This document shows, piece by piece, positions 18,668-27,330 of a stretch of 64,000 nt of DNA (positions are counted from its first letter, which is position 1; every line of letters starts with the position of its first letter). Below the pieces are notes generated by a model. The model was not told the DNA's origin and did not search any database. It worked only from the letters and a program-made list of their open reading frames with translations. Both the position numbers and the translations under genes were made by a program. The stretch is taken from positions 419,198 to 483,197 of the forward strand of contig PHBP01000001.1 in NCBI GenBank assembly GCA_002842035.1, written 5' to 3'. The stretch is from Candidatus Cloacimonetes bacterium HGW-Cloacimonetes-2. Lineage in GTDB: Bacteria; Cloacimonadota; Cloacimonadia; Cloacimonadales; Cloacimonadaceae.

Positions 18668-19172
18668 TTACTTCAATAGCATCGCTTTTCTGATGCTGGA
18701 TTTGCCCGCAGCATCGAGACGGATGAAATTGACTCCGGAAGCGACATTTCGATTGCCTTCATCTCTGCCATCCCATACCAGGCAATGATGACCTCTTTCC
18801 AAATCTTCATTGTACAAGGTCTTGACTCGTTGTCCCCTGATATTATAGATCGATACGTTTACCCGACCGGTTTCCGGGATACTAAAGGCTATTGTGGTAG
18901 ATGGGTTGAAGGGATTGGGATAATTAGAACTGATGAGAGGTATAGCTGGTATAGGTATTTCTCCGGTGTCCTCTCTTTCGTATAGCTCCCTTAATAATCT
19001 CCAGTGTTCTGTGTGCTTTGATATAAATATCTCTTTTGACGGGTACTTGTATTGTTCATATTTCGTAAGTATGGACTGCTTTGTAGAGTCCAATTTCAAG
19101 AGTCTCGGAACAACAAGTTGTGTGAATGCCAACAAGTAAGGCGATAAGTAGATATGTTATGGGGAATTTCAT
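18668..19172 (-). pseudogene. Frameshifted secreted protein with type IX sorting module
   Basis: The open frame 18668-19135 encodes a C-terminal sorting module: SNYPNPFNPSTTIAFSI, VSIYNIRGQRVKTLY, SGVNFIRL and a final KAMLLK. It has no credible start; only a TTG at 19135 is available. In another frame, an ATG at 19172 with a GGGGAG ribosome site, two bases after the preceding stop, encodes a good signal peptide (MKFPITYLLIALLVGIHT), but that frame stops near 19058. One frameshift between 19058 and 19135 would join the two into a protein of about 167 residues. Either the gene is broken or the assembly has an indel here. The module and the signal peptide are clear; the cause is not. Confidence 0.7.
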
Positions 19173-19174
19173 TC

Positions 19175-19648
19175 TTACTCCCCAACCTTTATATGAAGAT
19201 ATGGGTTGAAATTACCTTGAAAATCATTTGGATTCACAAAAATGAGTAATTGCAACTTAATTCTGTACTCATTTCCTTCCAAACCTTCGATTTTACATAC
19301 CTGTTCCCGAGACTCATGTTGCGGTAGAAAGGTTTCTTGCAGATCTTGTGGTGGGTATCCTATCACGTCATCTCCATCAGTTCCAGGTGTGTATACTCCA
19401 TAACTGAATAGTGCGCTATCAGCCATGTAAGGATATTTTTTATAGAATATATCGCGATTGGTGGGATTTATCATCTTGAAATGAACGAATATTGGTTCAT
19501 TGATTTTGAAGCTACATCGTTCAGTGCCGGTGGAATCAGCAGCATAATAAAGCATCTGTCCATGTTCTCTATCAGGAGTTGAGAATAAGTTACATCCTGC
19601 GAATAATAATATTCCCAGCAATGGTACAAGTAGCATTCGAATATTCAT
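19175..19648 (-). CDS. Small lipoprotein of unknown function
   Basis: A 157-residue protein. The N-terminus MNIRMLLVPLLGILLFAGC is a lipoprotein signal with lipobox LFAGC. The mature part contains a beta-rich domain (FKINEPIFVHFKMINPTNRDIFYK) resembling intracellular-proteinase-inhibitor-like (BsuPI) folds, which is a weak suggestion. Start 19648 is chosen for its AAAGGAGAC ribosome site; upstream codons of the same frame belong to the IS element. The IS3 element ends about 40 bases upstream on the same strand, so the native promoter was probably displaced. The frameshifted cargo gene follows 2 bases downstream. Confidence 0.75.
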   Translation of the reverse strand: MNIRMLLVPLLGILLFAGCNLFSTPDREHGQMLYYAADSTGTERCSFKINEPIFVHFKMINPTNRDIFYKKYPYMADSALFSYGVYTPGTDGDDVIGYPPQDLQETFLPQHESREQVCKIEGLEGNEYRIKLQLLIFVNPNDFQGNFNPYLHIKVGE

Positions 19649-19686
19649 TTTGTCTCCTTTAAGGTTCATAACGATCATACCCCATT

Positions 19687-20544
19687 TTATAGACCAGTTT
19701 CTAATGGGCAACTTGCTTTGACGTTAAAGGCATTAATAAACTCGTAGGGAGCCATATAATTCAGAGACCGATGAGGTCGTTCTTCATTGTAGTGACTTAC
19801 CCAATTCATTATAAGTTCTCTTGCTTCAACTAAATTGCGGAAGATATGCCTGTCAAGACATTCCTTCCTCATTTTGCCATTGAAACTCTCGATAAAGCCA
19901 TTCTGCGTTGGCTTTCCTTTAGCTATGAAACCCAGCTGAACTCCAGTCTCGTCTGCCCATTTGAGCATAACTTTGCTGGTAAACTCGGGACCGTTATCAC
20001 ATTTAATTGCCTTGGGAAGTCCCCGTATTTCTGCAAGTTGGCTAAGCTCGCGAACAAGCCTGTTTCCCTGAAGGGAGTTGTCGATGATCTGGAGAACACT
20101 CTCTTTACTGAAGGTGTCGATTAGGTTGAAGACTCTGAACTTTCTGCCATTCTCCAGAGTGTCGGTCATGAAGTCCATTGCCCAGATCTGGTTTGGCTCA
20201 GTAGCCTTTTCCAAAGGTACCGGATCTCGCTTGATATACTTCTTGGGACGCTTGGCAAGTTGCAGCCTCGCATCTTTGTAGATTCGTTCCACCCGCTTGT
20301 GATTAACGTTACCGAACTTCTTCCTTACTAAGGCTACCAGTCTCGGCAAGCCATAGCATGCATATCGCGGGATGACCACTTTCTCACGCAAGAACTTCTC
20401 TATAGCGACATTCTCCTGCTTGATTATCGCCCGATATCGCAGTGTGTTGCGGTTCAAGCTGATCACTCTGCAGGCATGCCGTTCACTGAGTCCGTGAGTC
20501 ATTACAACCCCGACAGCTTCTCGTTTCTGCCGGGGCTCTACCAT
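19687..20544 (-). CDS. IS3-family transposase OrfB (DDE integrase core)
   Basis: A 285-residue integrase. An HTH_21-like segment (about 20-100) is followed by an rve domain with Asp124 (WAMDFMTD), Asp183 (KCDNGPEF) and Glu219 (GFIESFNG), the DDE triad of IS3 transposases. The C-terminus has NWVSHYNEERPHRSLNY. It is normally made as an OrfAB fusion. The run A7 just before the OrfA stop (TCAAAAAAATGG) is a classical -1 slippery site, and the OrfB ATG lies inside it. The frame is intact, so the element may be active. Confidence 0.93.
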   Translation of the reverse strand: MVEPRQKREAVGVVMTHGLSERHACRVISLNRNTLRYRAIIKQENVAIEKFLREKVVIPRYACYGLPRLVALVRKKFGNVNHKRVERIYKDARLQLAKRPKKYIKRDPVPLEKATEPNQIWAMDFMTDTLENGRKFRVFNLIDTFSKESVLQIIDNSLQGNRLVRELSQLAEIRGLPKAIKCDNGPEFTSKVMLKWADETGVQLGFIAKGKPTQNGFIESFNGKMRKECLDRHIFRNLVEARELIMNWVSHYNEERPHRSLNYMAPYEFINAFNVKASCPLETGL

Positions 20545-20837
20545 TTTTTTGATAGTACATCCTTGAGTGCTTCAATCTCCAGGCATCTCTCCGCCAGGAG
20601 CTTCTTTAGCTTAGAGTTCTCCAATTCCAAGTCCTTGAGTTTCTGTATCTGGTTGTTTTCCATACCACCGTATTTGCTCTTCCAAAGATAGAAAGTGTTT
20701 CGGGCTATGGCATATTTCCTGATGATATCTGTGACTTCTGTACCTGCCTCGTGTTCTTTCAGTATCTTGATGATCTGAGTGGGGCTAAATCGTTTTCCTT
20801 TCATTATTCCTGCTTCTTTTCTTATTGCCTCAGTACA
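19690..20837 (-). mobile_element. IS3-family insertion sequence, boundaries approximate
   Basis: It contains intact orfA and orfB. The left end is probably at TAGACCAG (about 19690) and the right end at TGTACTGAGG read on the minus strand (about 20837). The terminal inverted repeats match poorly by eye and no target duplication was established, so both edges are estimates. A fossil of a related orfB lies near 57427-57565. Confidence 0.6.
20538..20804 (-). CDS. IS3-family transposase OrfA (helix-turn-helix)
   Basis: An 88-residue HTH_Tnp_1 protein: MKGKRFSPTQIIKILKEHEAG, then IIRKYAIARNTFYLWKSKYGG, followed by a leucine-rich coiled coil (LKDLELENSKLKKLLAERCLE). It ends SKKW at the slippery A7 where a -1 shift would enter OrfB; the two overlap by 7 nt. 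ATG 20804 is chosen because GCAGGAAT precedes it and it matches the family start. A strong palindrome lies just upstream. Confidence 0.92.
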   Translation of the reverse strand: MKGKRFSPTQIIKILKEHEAGTEVTDIIRKYAIARNTFYLWKSKYGGMENNQIQKLKDLELENSKLKKLLAERCLEIEALKDVLSKKW

Positions 20838-20883
20838 AGTTAACACTTGTGTGCGAGCGAACAAGTGTTAACTTGTACTGAGG
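20828..20883. repeat. 23-bp perfect inverted repeat at the IS3 right edge
   Basis: CCTCAGTACAAGTTAACACT... (20828-20850) pairs perfectly with 20861-20883 across a 10-base spacer. The IS right end appears to fall inside the left arm. The right arm therefore places an inverted copy of the terminal TGTACTGAGG outside the element. It may act as an insertion target, a regulatory hairpin ahead of orfA, or the scar of a second insertion. Confidence 0.85.
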
Positions 20884-21035
20884 GCGCTTAGCGTTCCAAT
20901 ATACACATTTGATACTGGTGCAGTTTTCGGGGGCACGTTCAATAACGAGTTCATCAATTGCAAGACTCTTCACCCACAACAATACCCGTATAATCTTGCA
21001 TAATATAGCTATAGGCATACTCTGGAAAATACCGC

Positions 21036-21063
21036 TTGCATTAAAGGCGAATACTATTATAAT
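21036..21063 (+). promoter_or_regulatory. Sigma-70-like promoter of the padR-RND operon
   Basis: TTGCAT (21036-21041), a 16-base spacer and TATAAT (21058-21063) lie 56 bases upstream of the padR ATG. The palindromic operator candidate begins at the next base. Confidence 0.6.
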
Positions 21064-21086
21064 GACTATTAGAATTTATAATAGTC
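21064..21086 (+). promoter_or_regulatory. Inverted-repeat operator candidate for PadR
   Basis: GACTATTA and TAATAGTC form a perfect 8-bp inverted repeat with a 7-base AT-rich spacer, directly abutting the -10 box. Further ACTATT and AATAGT half-sites flank it. PadR regulators typically repress their own efflux operon through such dyads. Confidence 0.55.
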
Positions 21087-21118
21087 CGCTAGTGAATAGT
21101 GGAAAAAGGAGTAAGCCA

Positions 21119-21691
21119 ATGTCCAAGCCGCAACTGGTCGTGCTGAGCTTTCTAAAAAGGCAGCCTATGTACGGCTATAAGATCGGTCAGATCGTCGAAG
21201 AGATGAAGATGCCCGTCTGGGCAGGGATCAAGCTGCCTTCCATCTATAAGGCGATGCAAAGTCTGGAGCAAGGCGGGATGATCGCTGGAAAACAGCAAGT
21301 AGAAGGCAATAACCCTCCGCGCACGGTTTACCACATCAAAACCAAAGGACAGGAACTGCTACGTGAGATGGTGCTGGATTATCTAAAGCGTCAGGATCTC
21401 CCACCTCAGGATTGGTGGCTGGTGCTTTCCTTTTCCGCACAATCCGTTACCCGTGATGAGCTGGAACAAGCTGTAACTGAAAGGATAGAGCTGATCAAAT
21501 CCAGGCGAGATGTACACAAAGAGGATATCTGCCGCAAAGTGATGCACACCGAAAAGCTGCCGGGAATAATGAAGCATATCATCAATCTGGGTGAAAGACA
21601 CAGCAAGGTGGAGCTCGATACCCTGAAAGAGCTGCTTGATGATATTCAAAACAACCGATTGGAAGATTTATACGTGAGTAAGGGAGATTAA
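21119..21691 (+). CDS. PadR-family transcriptional regulator
   Basis: A 190-residue PadR protein. The winged-helix domain (about 1-80) reads PQLVVLSFLKRQPMYGYKIG, then LPSIYKAMQSLEQGGMI and RTVYHIKTKGQELL. The C-terminal helical dimerisation domain (Vir_act_alpha_C-like) follows. It heads a four-gene efflux operon and ends 1 base before the tolC-like start. It probably represses the operon and releases on ligand binding (family knowledge plus inference). The ATG is set by AAAAAGGAGT; an in-frame upstream extension covers the promoter and is rejected. Confidence 0.9.
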   Translation: MSKPQLVVLSFLKRQPMYGYKIGQIVEEMKMPVWAGIKLPSIYKAMQSLEQGGMIAGKQQVEGNNPPRTVYHIKTKGQELLREMVLDYLKRQDLPPQDWWLVLSFSAQSVTRDELEQAVTERIELIKSRRDVHKEDICRKVMHTEKLPGIMKHIINLGERHSKVELDTLKELLDDIQNNRLEDLYVSKGD

Positions 21692-21692
21692 T

Positions 21693-23060
21693 TTGAAGAG
21701 ATACATCTTAATGTTGATGCTGATTGTAGTGGTGGGACTGGGTGCCAGAGAGGCTGCCAACCTCAGCTATGATCAAGCAAGGGAACTTGCTAAACAGGGC
21801 AATAGCGATTATCAGGCAAAGCAATCGGCGCTGGAAGCAGCAAAGTGGCAAAAGAATGTGGCTCTCAGCTCTTTTTTGCCAAATCTGAGCTTAACTGGAA
21901 CCTTGCTTTATATGGATCCGGCGCAGTCGGTTCAGGCAGGTGCGAACACAATCGAGCTGAATAACGACTTCAGAACCATTGGTTTGTCGCTATCCCAGCC
22001 TCTGTTTACCGGAGGTAAGCTCTGGCAGGCATACAAGATGGCAGAGATTGGGGTGGAAATGGCGGAACTGGCTTTGAAAAACCAGGAGCTGAGCCTGATG
22101 GCAGAGCTCGAGACAAGCTATCTGGCAGTGCTCCAGACTATGAGCCTCCTGGATATGGCGGAGCTGGACTATCAATCTGCAGAGCGCAATCTGGAAATTG
22201 CCTTGCTCAAGAAAGATGCCGGGATTATCTCTAATGCGGACTATCTGCGTTTTGAGAGCAACAAAGCCTCCAAGGAAGTGAGTCTTTTACAAGCGCAATC
22301 TGCCTATTCCCTATCGCAGATGAAGCTGAAAAACCTGCTGGGGATAGAATACTATCCCGTGCCGCAGGAAATTGCTGATCAAGATGATGCGCAGATGCAA
22401 ATGATTTCGGGCTTTGATACTGCCAAAACCAGGCTTTTAAGTAATCTGGCAAGGCAGAGAAGCCAGCAGGATAATATAGCTCTGAGGCTCACAGATAGCG
22501 GATTGGAGCTCTCCAGAAGGGCGTATGAGATCAGCAAAGGATCGTTTTTGCCGACCGTTATGCTGACCGGAAGTAGAAAGTACGAGGAAAATGGGATTGA
22601 TCGTTGGGACTTTAATGCGTCAAACCAGATAATGCTGAATGTCTCGCTCCCGCTCCTCCCGCAGCTCGGTAATTATGCCACAATGCGTAAGTCTTACTTT
22701 GATCTGCAGCAAAAGAAAAGCGAAGCGGAAACTGCCAGAGATGGCATAGATACCGCACTTGAAGCGGCAGTGCTCAATTTGGTCTCATCTGCCAAGCAGG
22801 TTGGAGCATCCAAGCTGGCACTCAGCTATACGGAGCAGACTTATGAGCAATTGCAACAGCGTTACCGGATGAATATGATCTCCAGCGGAGAACTGCTCGA
22901 TGTAGAGCTGATGCTTTCCGCTGCAAGGGTCTCCTATACAGGCAGTCTTTACAACTATTACAAAGCCAGAGCAGCACTCAAGCAGTTGCTTGGGATGAGC
23001 ACTATGGATGAATATAACGATTTGATAAGCGGCAGCTTATTACTCAGCAGTCAGGAATGA
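21693..23060 (+). CDS. TolC-family outer-membrane efflux channel
   Basis: A 455-residue exported protein with two long alpha-helical OEP repeats (about 25-225 and 245-450), including LSLSQPLFTGGKL and SLPLLPQLGN. These build the trans-periplasmic tunnel of tripartite pumps. It begins with a TTG codon, AAGGGAGA 5 bases upstream, and a signal peptide ending near GLGARE. It lies between padR and the adaptor gene in the same operon. Confidence 0.9.
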   Translation: MKRYILMLMLIVVVGLGAREAANLSYDQARELAKQGNSDYQAKQSALEAAKWQKNVALSSFLPNLSLTGTLLYMDPAQSVQAGANTIELNNDFRTIGLSLSQPLFTGGKLWQAYKMAEIGVEMAELALKNQELSLMAELETSYLAVLQTMSLLDMAELDYQSAERNLEIALLKKDAGIISNADYLRFESNKASKEVSLLQAQSAYSLSQMKLKNLLGIEYYPVPQEIADQDDAQMQMISGFDTAKTRLLSNLARQRSQQDNIALRLTDSGLELSRRAYEISKGSFLPTVMLTGSRKYEENGIDRWDFNASNQIMLNVSLPLLPQLGNYATMRKSYFDLQQKKSEAETARDGIDTALEAAVLNLVSSAKQVGASKLALSYTEQTYEQLQQRYRMNMISSGELLDVELMLSAARVSYTGSLYNYYKARAALKQLLGMSTMDEYNDLISGSLLLSSQE

Positions 23061-23073
23061 ACGGAGAACGCAA

Positions 23074-24141
23074 ATGAAGAAACTAATACTATTGATACCA
23101 ATCGTACTAATAATGATCACAGCCTGCAACAGAGGCGGAAAAGCACCGGCCAAACAGACAGATGAAGCACAACCGGTGATGGTCGAAGCTCTGGCACTGC
23201 AGGATTTGGATGAGTATATCACCGTGTCTGGCAAGCTGGAAGGCATCACAGATATCACGATGAGCAGCGAAGCCAGCGGCAGAGTCTTGCAGCTTTTCAA
23301 ACGCTTGGGAGATAGAGTAAGCCGTGGCGAAAGGATCGGGAGACTCGATAATGAGGTCTCGCAAATCAGGCTGCAGCAGGCGGAATCTGCTCTTGCATCA
23401 GCGCAGGCGAGCTTTGATAATGCTCAGAGGAATCTGAATTATGCAGAGGAATCGAGGCGGAGAAGCCTGATCTCTGAAGCTGAATACAATAACGCTATGA
23501 GCGCTTTTACCGGTGCCAGAGCGGGCTTGGAAGGTGCCAGAGCGGGGGTTGAACAGGCTCGCAGCGGGCTTAGCGGGTCATTCCTTACTGCTCCTGAATC
23601 GGGCACAATCTCAAATCTCAATGTGATGGTGGGTCAGTTTGTGGCAGCGGGACAACCTGTTGCATCTATCACAGATGCCAGCACCTTGATCCTCAAGACA
23701 GGGCTGGGTGAAAGCCAGATCGGGAAGATCCGTAATGGACAGCTCGTGGAGATCAGTTACCCGGGGCTTAGCGAGAAGTTACAGGGCAGAGTCCGTGGCT
23801 TTGGCATCCGTCCCTTGGCAACGGGTTCGACTTATCCTCTGGAGATAGAGCTCTCAAACAGCCGTGGTCTCTTACCCGGGATGGTCGTCTCCGGCAGAAT
23901 CCTCAGCAAGCGTCACAATGACCTGCTCTACACTTCCATTACAAATCTCAGCAAAGAGTTTGATCGGGATTATCTCTTTGTAGTGGGTGCCGATAATAAG
24001 GTACAAAAGCGTGAAGTTAAGCTCGGTGAAGTGATCGGTGAGTTTGTGGTAATCCTTTCCGGTGTGGAGATAGGGGAGCGAATCGTCACAAGTGGTAGCG
24101 AAAACCTTGAAGAGGGCAGCCTCGTCGAGATCAAGAACTAA
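23074..24141 (+). CDS. RND efflux periplasmic adaptor (MFP) lipoprotein
   Basis: A 355-residue HlyD/AcrA-like adaptor. The signal sequence ends in the lipobox MITAC, so it should be anchored through Cys18. The lipoyl/barrel-sandwich half-motif SSEASGRVLQLFKRLGDRVS is followed by an alanine-rich coiled-coil hairpin (about 90-160) and the second half FLTAPESGTISNLNVMVGQF. The membrane-proximal domain ends SGSENLEEGSLVEI. It bridges the TolC-like channel and the RND pump, whose gene starts 12 bases later. Confidence 0.93.
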   Translation: MKKLILLIPIVLIMITACNRGGKAPAKQTDEAQPVMVEALALQDLDEYITVSGKLEGITDITMSSEASGRVLQLFKRLGDRVSRGERIGRLDNEVSQIRLQQAESALASAQASFDNAQRNLNYAEESRRRSLISEAEYNNAMSAFTGARAGLEGARAGVEQARSGLSGSFLTAPESGTISNLNVMVGQFVAAGQPVASITDASTLILKTGLGESQIGKIRNGQLVEISYPGLSEKLQGRVRGFGIRPLATGSTYPLEIELSNSRGLLPGMVVSGRILSKRHNDLLYTSITNLSKEFDRDYLFVVGADNKVQKREVKLGEVIGEFVVILSGVEIGERIVTSGSENLEEGSLVEIKN

Positions 24142-24153
24142 GGGGAGTACACA

Positions 24154-27100
24154 ATGTTCAGCGTAGCCGATACAGCATTGAAATACTCCGTACTGGTCAA
24201 TATGCTCACTCTTGCCATCCTGATCTTTGGATTGGTGGCAATGGTCTCAATGCCGAGGGAAGAATTCCCGGCGGTGGAATTTGGATTGGTCTTTGTGGTA
24301 GTGCCCTATCCGGGAGTTTCACCAGCAGAGATCGAGCAGTTGATAGTAAATCCGATCGAAAACGAGCTCGGTGATCTGGAAAACCTGGACTATATAGCCT
24401 CCAGCGCCGAGGAAGGCAGAGCCTTTATCAGGCTGGTCTTTGATAGCGGTATTGAGCCGGTCAAGGCCTATGACAACACAATCCGAGAGCTTAGTAAGGT
24501 CACTAATCTGCCACCGGATGCCCTCGATCCGATCGTAATGCGTGCCAATATGCGCGAAGTCAATCCCATTGCACAGGTCGTCCTGGGTGGAGATTTCTCG
24601 CCCCGGGCTCTGGGTGATATCGCAGACGAGGTAGAAGAAGGTCTCCTGAGTGTAGAAAACATCTCCAAAGTTGATGTGGTGGGCAAGAGAGAACGCCAGA
24701 TCTGGATTGATGCGGATCAGGCAAAGCTTGATGCTTATGGCATTACCCTGAGTGATCTGTCCTCTATGCTGCAGGGACGCAATCTCAATATCCCGGGCGG
24801 AACCACCAAGTTTGGCAAGGTGGAATTCCTGGTGAGGACTCTGGGGCAGTTTGGATCAACCGAGCAGCTTGCTTCGATGATTGTCCAATCTGATCCCAGC
24901 GGACGTGCCATCAGAATCTCGGATCTTGCAGCTGTAAGAGACACTCTGGAACGTACTGAGACCATCGCCAAGCTCAATGGATCACAAAGCATCAGCATCT
25001 TCCTCTACAAGAAAGGTGATGGCAATATCATCAAGGTAATGAAGGACGTTAGGACTTATCTGGATGACTACAAGAAAGGTGTTCCGGGCTTGGAGGTCAG
25101 CGTTCGCAATGACGGCTCCATAGATGTCCGCAATGGCATCAATGCCCTTGGCTCAAACGCCCTGATGGGGATTATCCTGGTATTCCTGGCGCTCTTTATC
25201 TTCCTGGGCTGGAAGAACGCACTTCTGGCGTCTATCGGAATACCTCTGTCGCTACTAATCACTTTTGTAATTGCTCCGATATTTGGGATCACTCTAAACA
25301 ATCTCACCATCTTTGGTATGATCATAGTGGTGGGAATGGTGGTGGACAATTCGATCGTGGTGCTGGAGAATATCCATCGCTTCCGCGAGCTCGGATATTG
25401 TCATCGTGATGCTATCGTAATGGGTGTAAATCAGGTGATATCTCCGGTCTTCTCATCCACTCTTACGACAGTAGCAGCCTTTTTGCCTCTCTTATTGATG
25501 AAAGGCATTATGGGGCAGTTTCTCTCGGTGTTTCCGATCGTGGTTAGTATCGCTCTGCTGGGATCATGGTTCCAGAGTATGGTGATCCTGCCCAATAACG
25601 TCTATCAGTTTGGCAGGGGCATCAAGGCAGGAGATGATCGTACCACCCGCCTGATCAAGCCGCTGATCAAATACTATCAGAAGATCATCCACAAGGTTTT
25701 AAAACACCGTGCCATCGTTATCTGGAGTGCGATAGGACTCTTGGTAATCTCCTTTGGAATTCTGGCATCAGGTGCGATCCAATTTGAATTCTTCCCTTCC
25801 TCCCCCTCGCAATCCATTGCCTTGCAGCTTCAGACCCCAGTGGGGACTTCGTTACAAGAGACCGAACGGGTAGTAACTCAAGTGGAAGACTACGTAATGA
25901 ATATGAAGGAAAAGGAAGATATCGAGTTTGTAGTCAGCAACATCGGTGCCATCGGAAGCGAAGGTATGCGCGACGTTAAGTCAAGCAATGCCCAAGTAAA
26001 CATCGATCTGGTTGATATCAAGGAAATGAAGTTTACTCAGGAGCAGATCCGTAATTCCATCCGCCAGTATCTGGATAAACTGCCTGGTCTTTACACCTAC
26101 AAGTTCGGGCGCAGTCAGCAGGGACCTCCTGTGGGCAACGACGTCGAACTCCGTATCAAGGGTGAAGATCTGGCAAGGCTTGCCTATCTTGCTGACGTAG
26201 TGAAATCCAATCTCCGCAAGATCCCCGGTGTGGTGGATATTGAAGACGACTTTGATGCCGGTAAGAAGGAAGTCAAGATCGTGCCTTATCACGAGAAGCT
26301 CTCCATTGCGGGCTTGACGGTTGCACAGATCGCATCCACCATCCGTACTGCAAGCAGCGGCTCAACGGTTACTCAGTACCGCGGTGAAGGCGTCGAAGAG
26401 CACCCAATAGTAGTCAAGCTGGATGATATATATACCCAGGATCTGGAAATCCTCAAGAATCTGAAGATACGTACCCGCACCGGGGAACTGATCGCCATCC
26501 GCGACCTGGCAGATTTCGAGATCACCAGTGGTTATTCCAGGCTCTCTCACCGCGACAAGAAACGCGTGGTAACTGTCACTGCAGCCGTTACAGATTATGA
26601 CAACGGCGGTAGAAAAGCCAAGAGAACTACTCAGGAAGTGACGACAATGCTGCTGGGTAACAGGCTGGGTAATGAGACCGGGATGCTTGGCAATTTCGAG
26701 CAGCGCTACCCGGGATATTCCATTGAGTTTGGCGGAGTCCAGGAAGAGCAACGCAAGTCCTACAGCTCGCTTGGTGCTGCCTTCCTGCTGGCAGTATTGA
26801 TCATCTTCACTATCCTGGCATCTCAGTTTAAGAGCTATGTCCAGCCTCTGATCGTGATGATGACCATCCCCTTTGCCTTCATCGGCGTGATCTTTGGTCT
26901 CCTGATGACAGGACTCTCTTTCTCCCTGAACACAATGATCTCAGTAGTGGCTCTGGCAGGTGTGGTTGTCAATAACGCCATCATTATGATCGATTTCATC
27001 AATCAGGAGCGCGAGAAAGGCGCAGATCGCTGGCATGCCATTGTAAATAGTGGTTCTGCCCGTCTGAGACCCATTATCCTCACTACCGCCACAACCGTAG

Positions 27101-27330
27101 CCGGGATGCTGCCTCTCGTATTCTCCGGTGATCCTTCCGCGCAGGTCTGGCGTCCGATGGCGGTGAGTTTTACCTTTGGCTTGCTCTTTGCGACCCTCTT
27201 AACCCTCTTTGTGATCCCTGTGATCTATTCAATGGTGGATAGCTTCTTTGGTAAGTTCAAGATGACTCGTTTCACCGAACATCTGAAGTTCAACGACGCT
27301 ATGGAAGAATGCAAACCCGCAGAGGATTAA
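24154..27330 (+). CDS. RND efflux permease (AcrB/Mdt family)
   Basis: A 1058-residue inner-membrane proton antiporter. It contains the ACR_tran hallmarks: an N-terminal helix, PREEFPAVEFGLVFVVVPYPG, two large periplasmic loops and two six-helix blocks (FGMIIVVGMVVDNSIVVLENIHR near 390 and VVALAGVVVNNAIIMIDFIN near 935). The GxxxDN pair in helix 4 is present. Subfamily and drug substrates cannot be fixed. The stop overlaps by three bases the stop of the convergent ECF T-component gene, so the two transcription units collide without an intergenic terminator. Confidence 0.95.
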   Translation: MFSVADTALKYSVLVNMLTLAILIFGLVAMVSMPREEFPAVEFGLVFVVVPYPGVSPAEIEQLIVNPIENELGDLENLDYIASSAEEGRAFIRLVFDSGIEPVKAYDNTIRELSKVTNLPPDALDPIVMRANMREVNPIAQVVLGGDFSPRALGDIADEVEEGLLSVENISKVDVVGKRERQIWIDADQAKLDAYGITLSDLSSMLQGRNLNIPGGTTKFGKVEFLVRTLGQFGSTEQLASMIVQSDPSGRAIRISDLAAVRDTLERTETIAKLNGSQSISIFLYKKGDGNIIKVMKDVRTYLDDYKKGVPGLEVSVRNDGSIDVRNGINALGSNALMGIILVFLALFIFLGWKNALLASIGIPLSLLITFVIAPIFGITLNNLTIFGMIIVVGMVVDNSIVVLENIHRFRELGYCHRDAIVMGVNQVISPVFSSTLTTVAAFLPLLLMKGIMGQFLSVFPIVVSIALLGSWFQSMVILPNNVYQFGRGIKAGDDRTTRLIKPLIKYYQKIIHKVLKHRAIVIWSAIGLLVISFGILASGAIQFEFFPSSPSQSIALQLQTPVGTSLQETERVVTQVEDYVMNMKEKEDIEFVVSNIGAIGSEGMRDVKSSNAQVNIDLVDIKEMKFTQEQIRNSIRQYLDKLPGLYTYKFGRSQQGPPVGNDVELRIKGEDLARLAYLADVVKSNLRKIPGVVDIEDDFDAGKKEVKIVPYHEKLSIAGLTVAQIASTIRTASSGSTVTQYRGEGVEEHPIVVKLDDIYTQDLEILKNLKIRTRTGELIAIRDLADFEITSGYSRLSHRDKKRVVTVTAAVTDYDNGGRKAKRTTQEVTTMLLGNRLGNETGMLGNFEQRYPGYSIEFGGVQEEQRKSYSSLGAAFLLAVLIIFTILASQFKSYVQPLIVMMTIPFAFIGVIFGLLMTGLSFSLNTMISVVALAGVVVNNAIIMIDFINQEREKGADRWHAIVNSGSARLRPIILTTATTVAGMLPLVFSGDPSAQVWRPMAVSFTFGLLFATLLTLFVIPVIYSMVDSFFGKFKMTRFTEHLKFNDAMEECKPAED

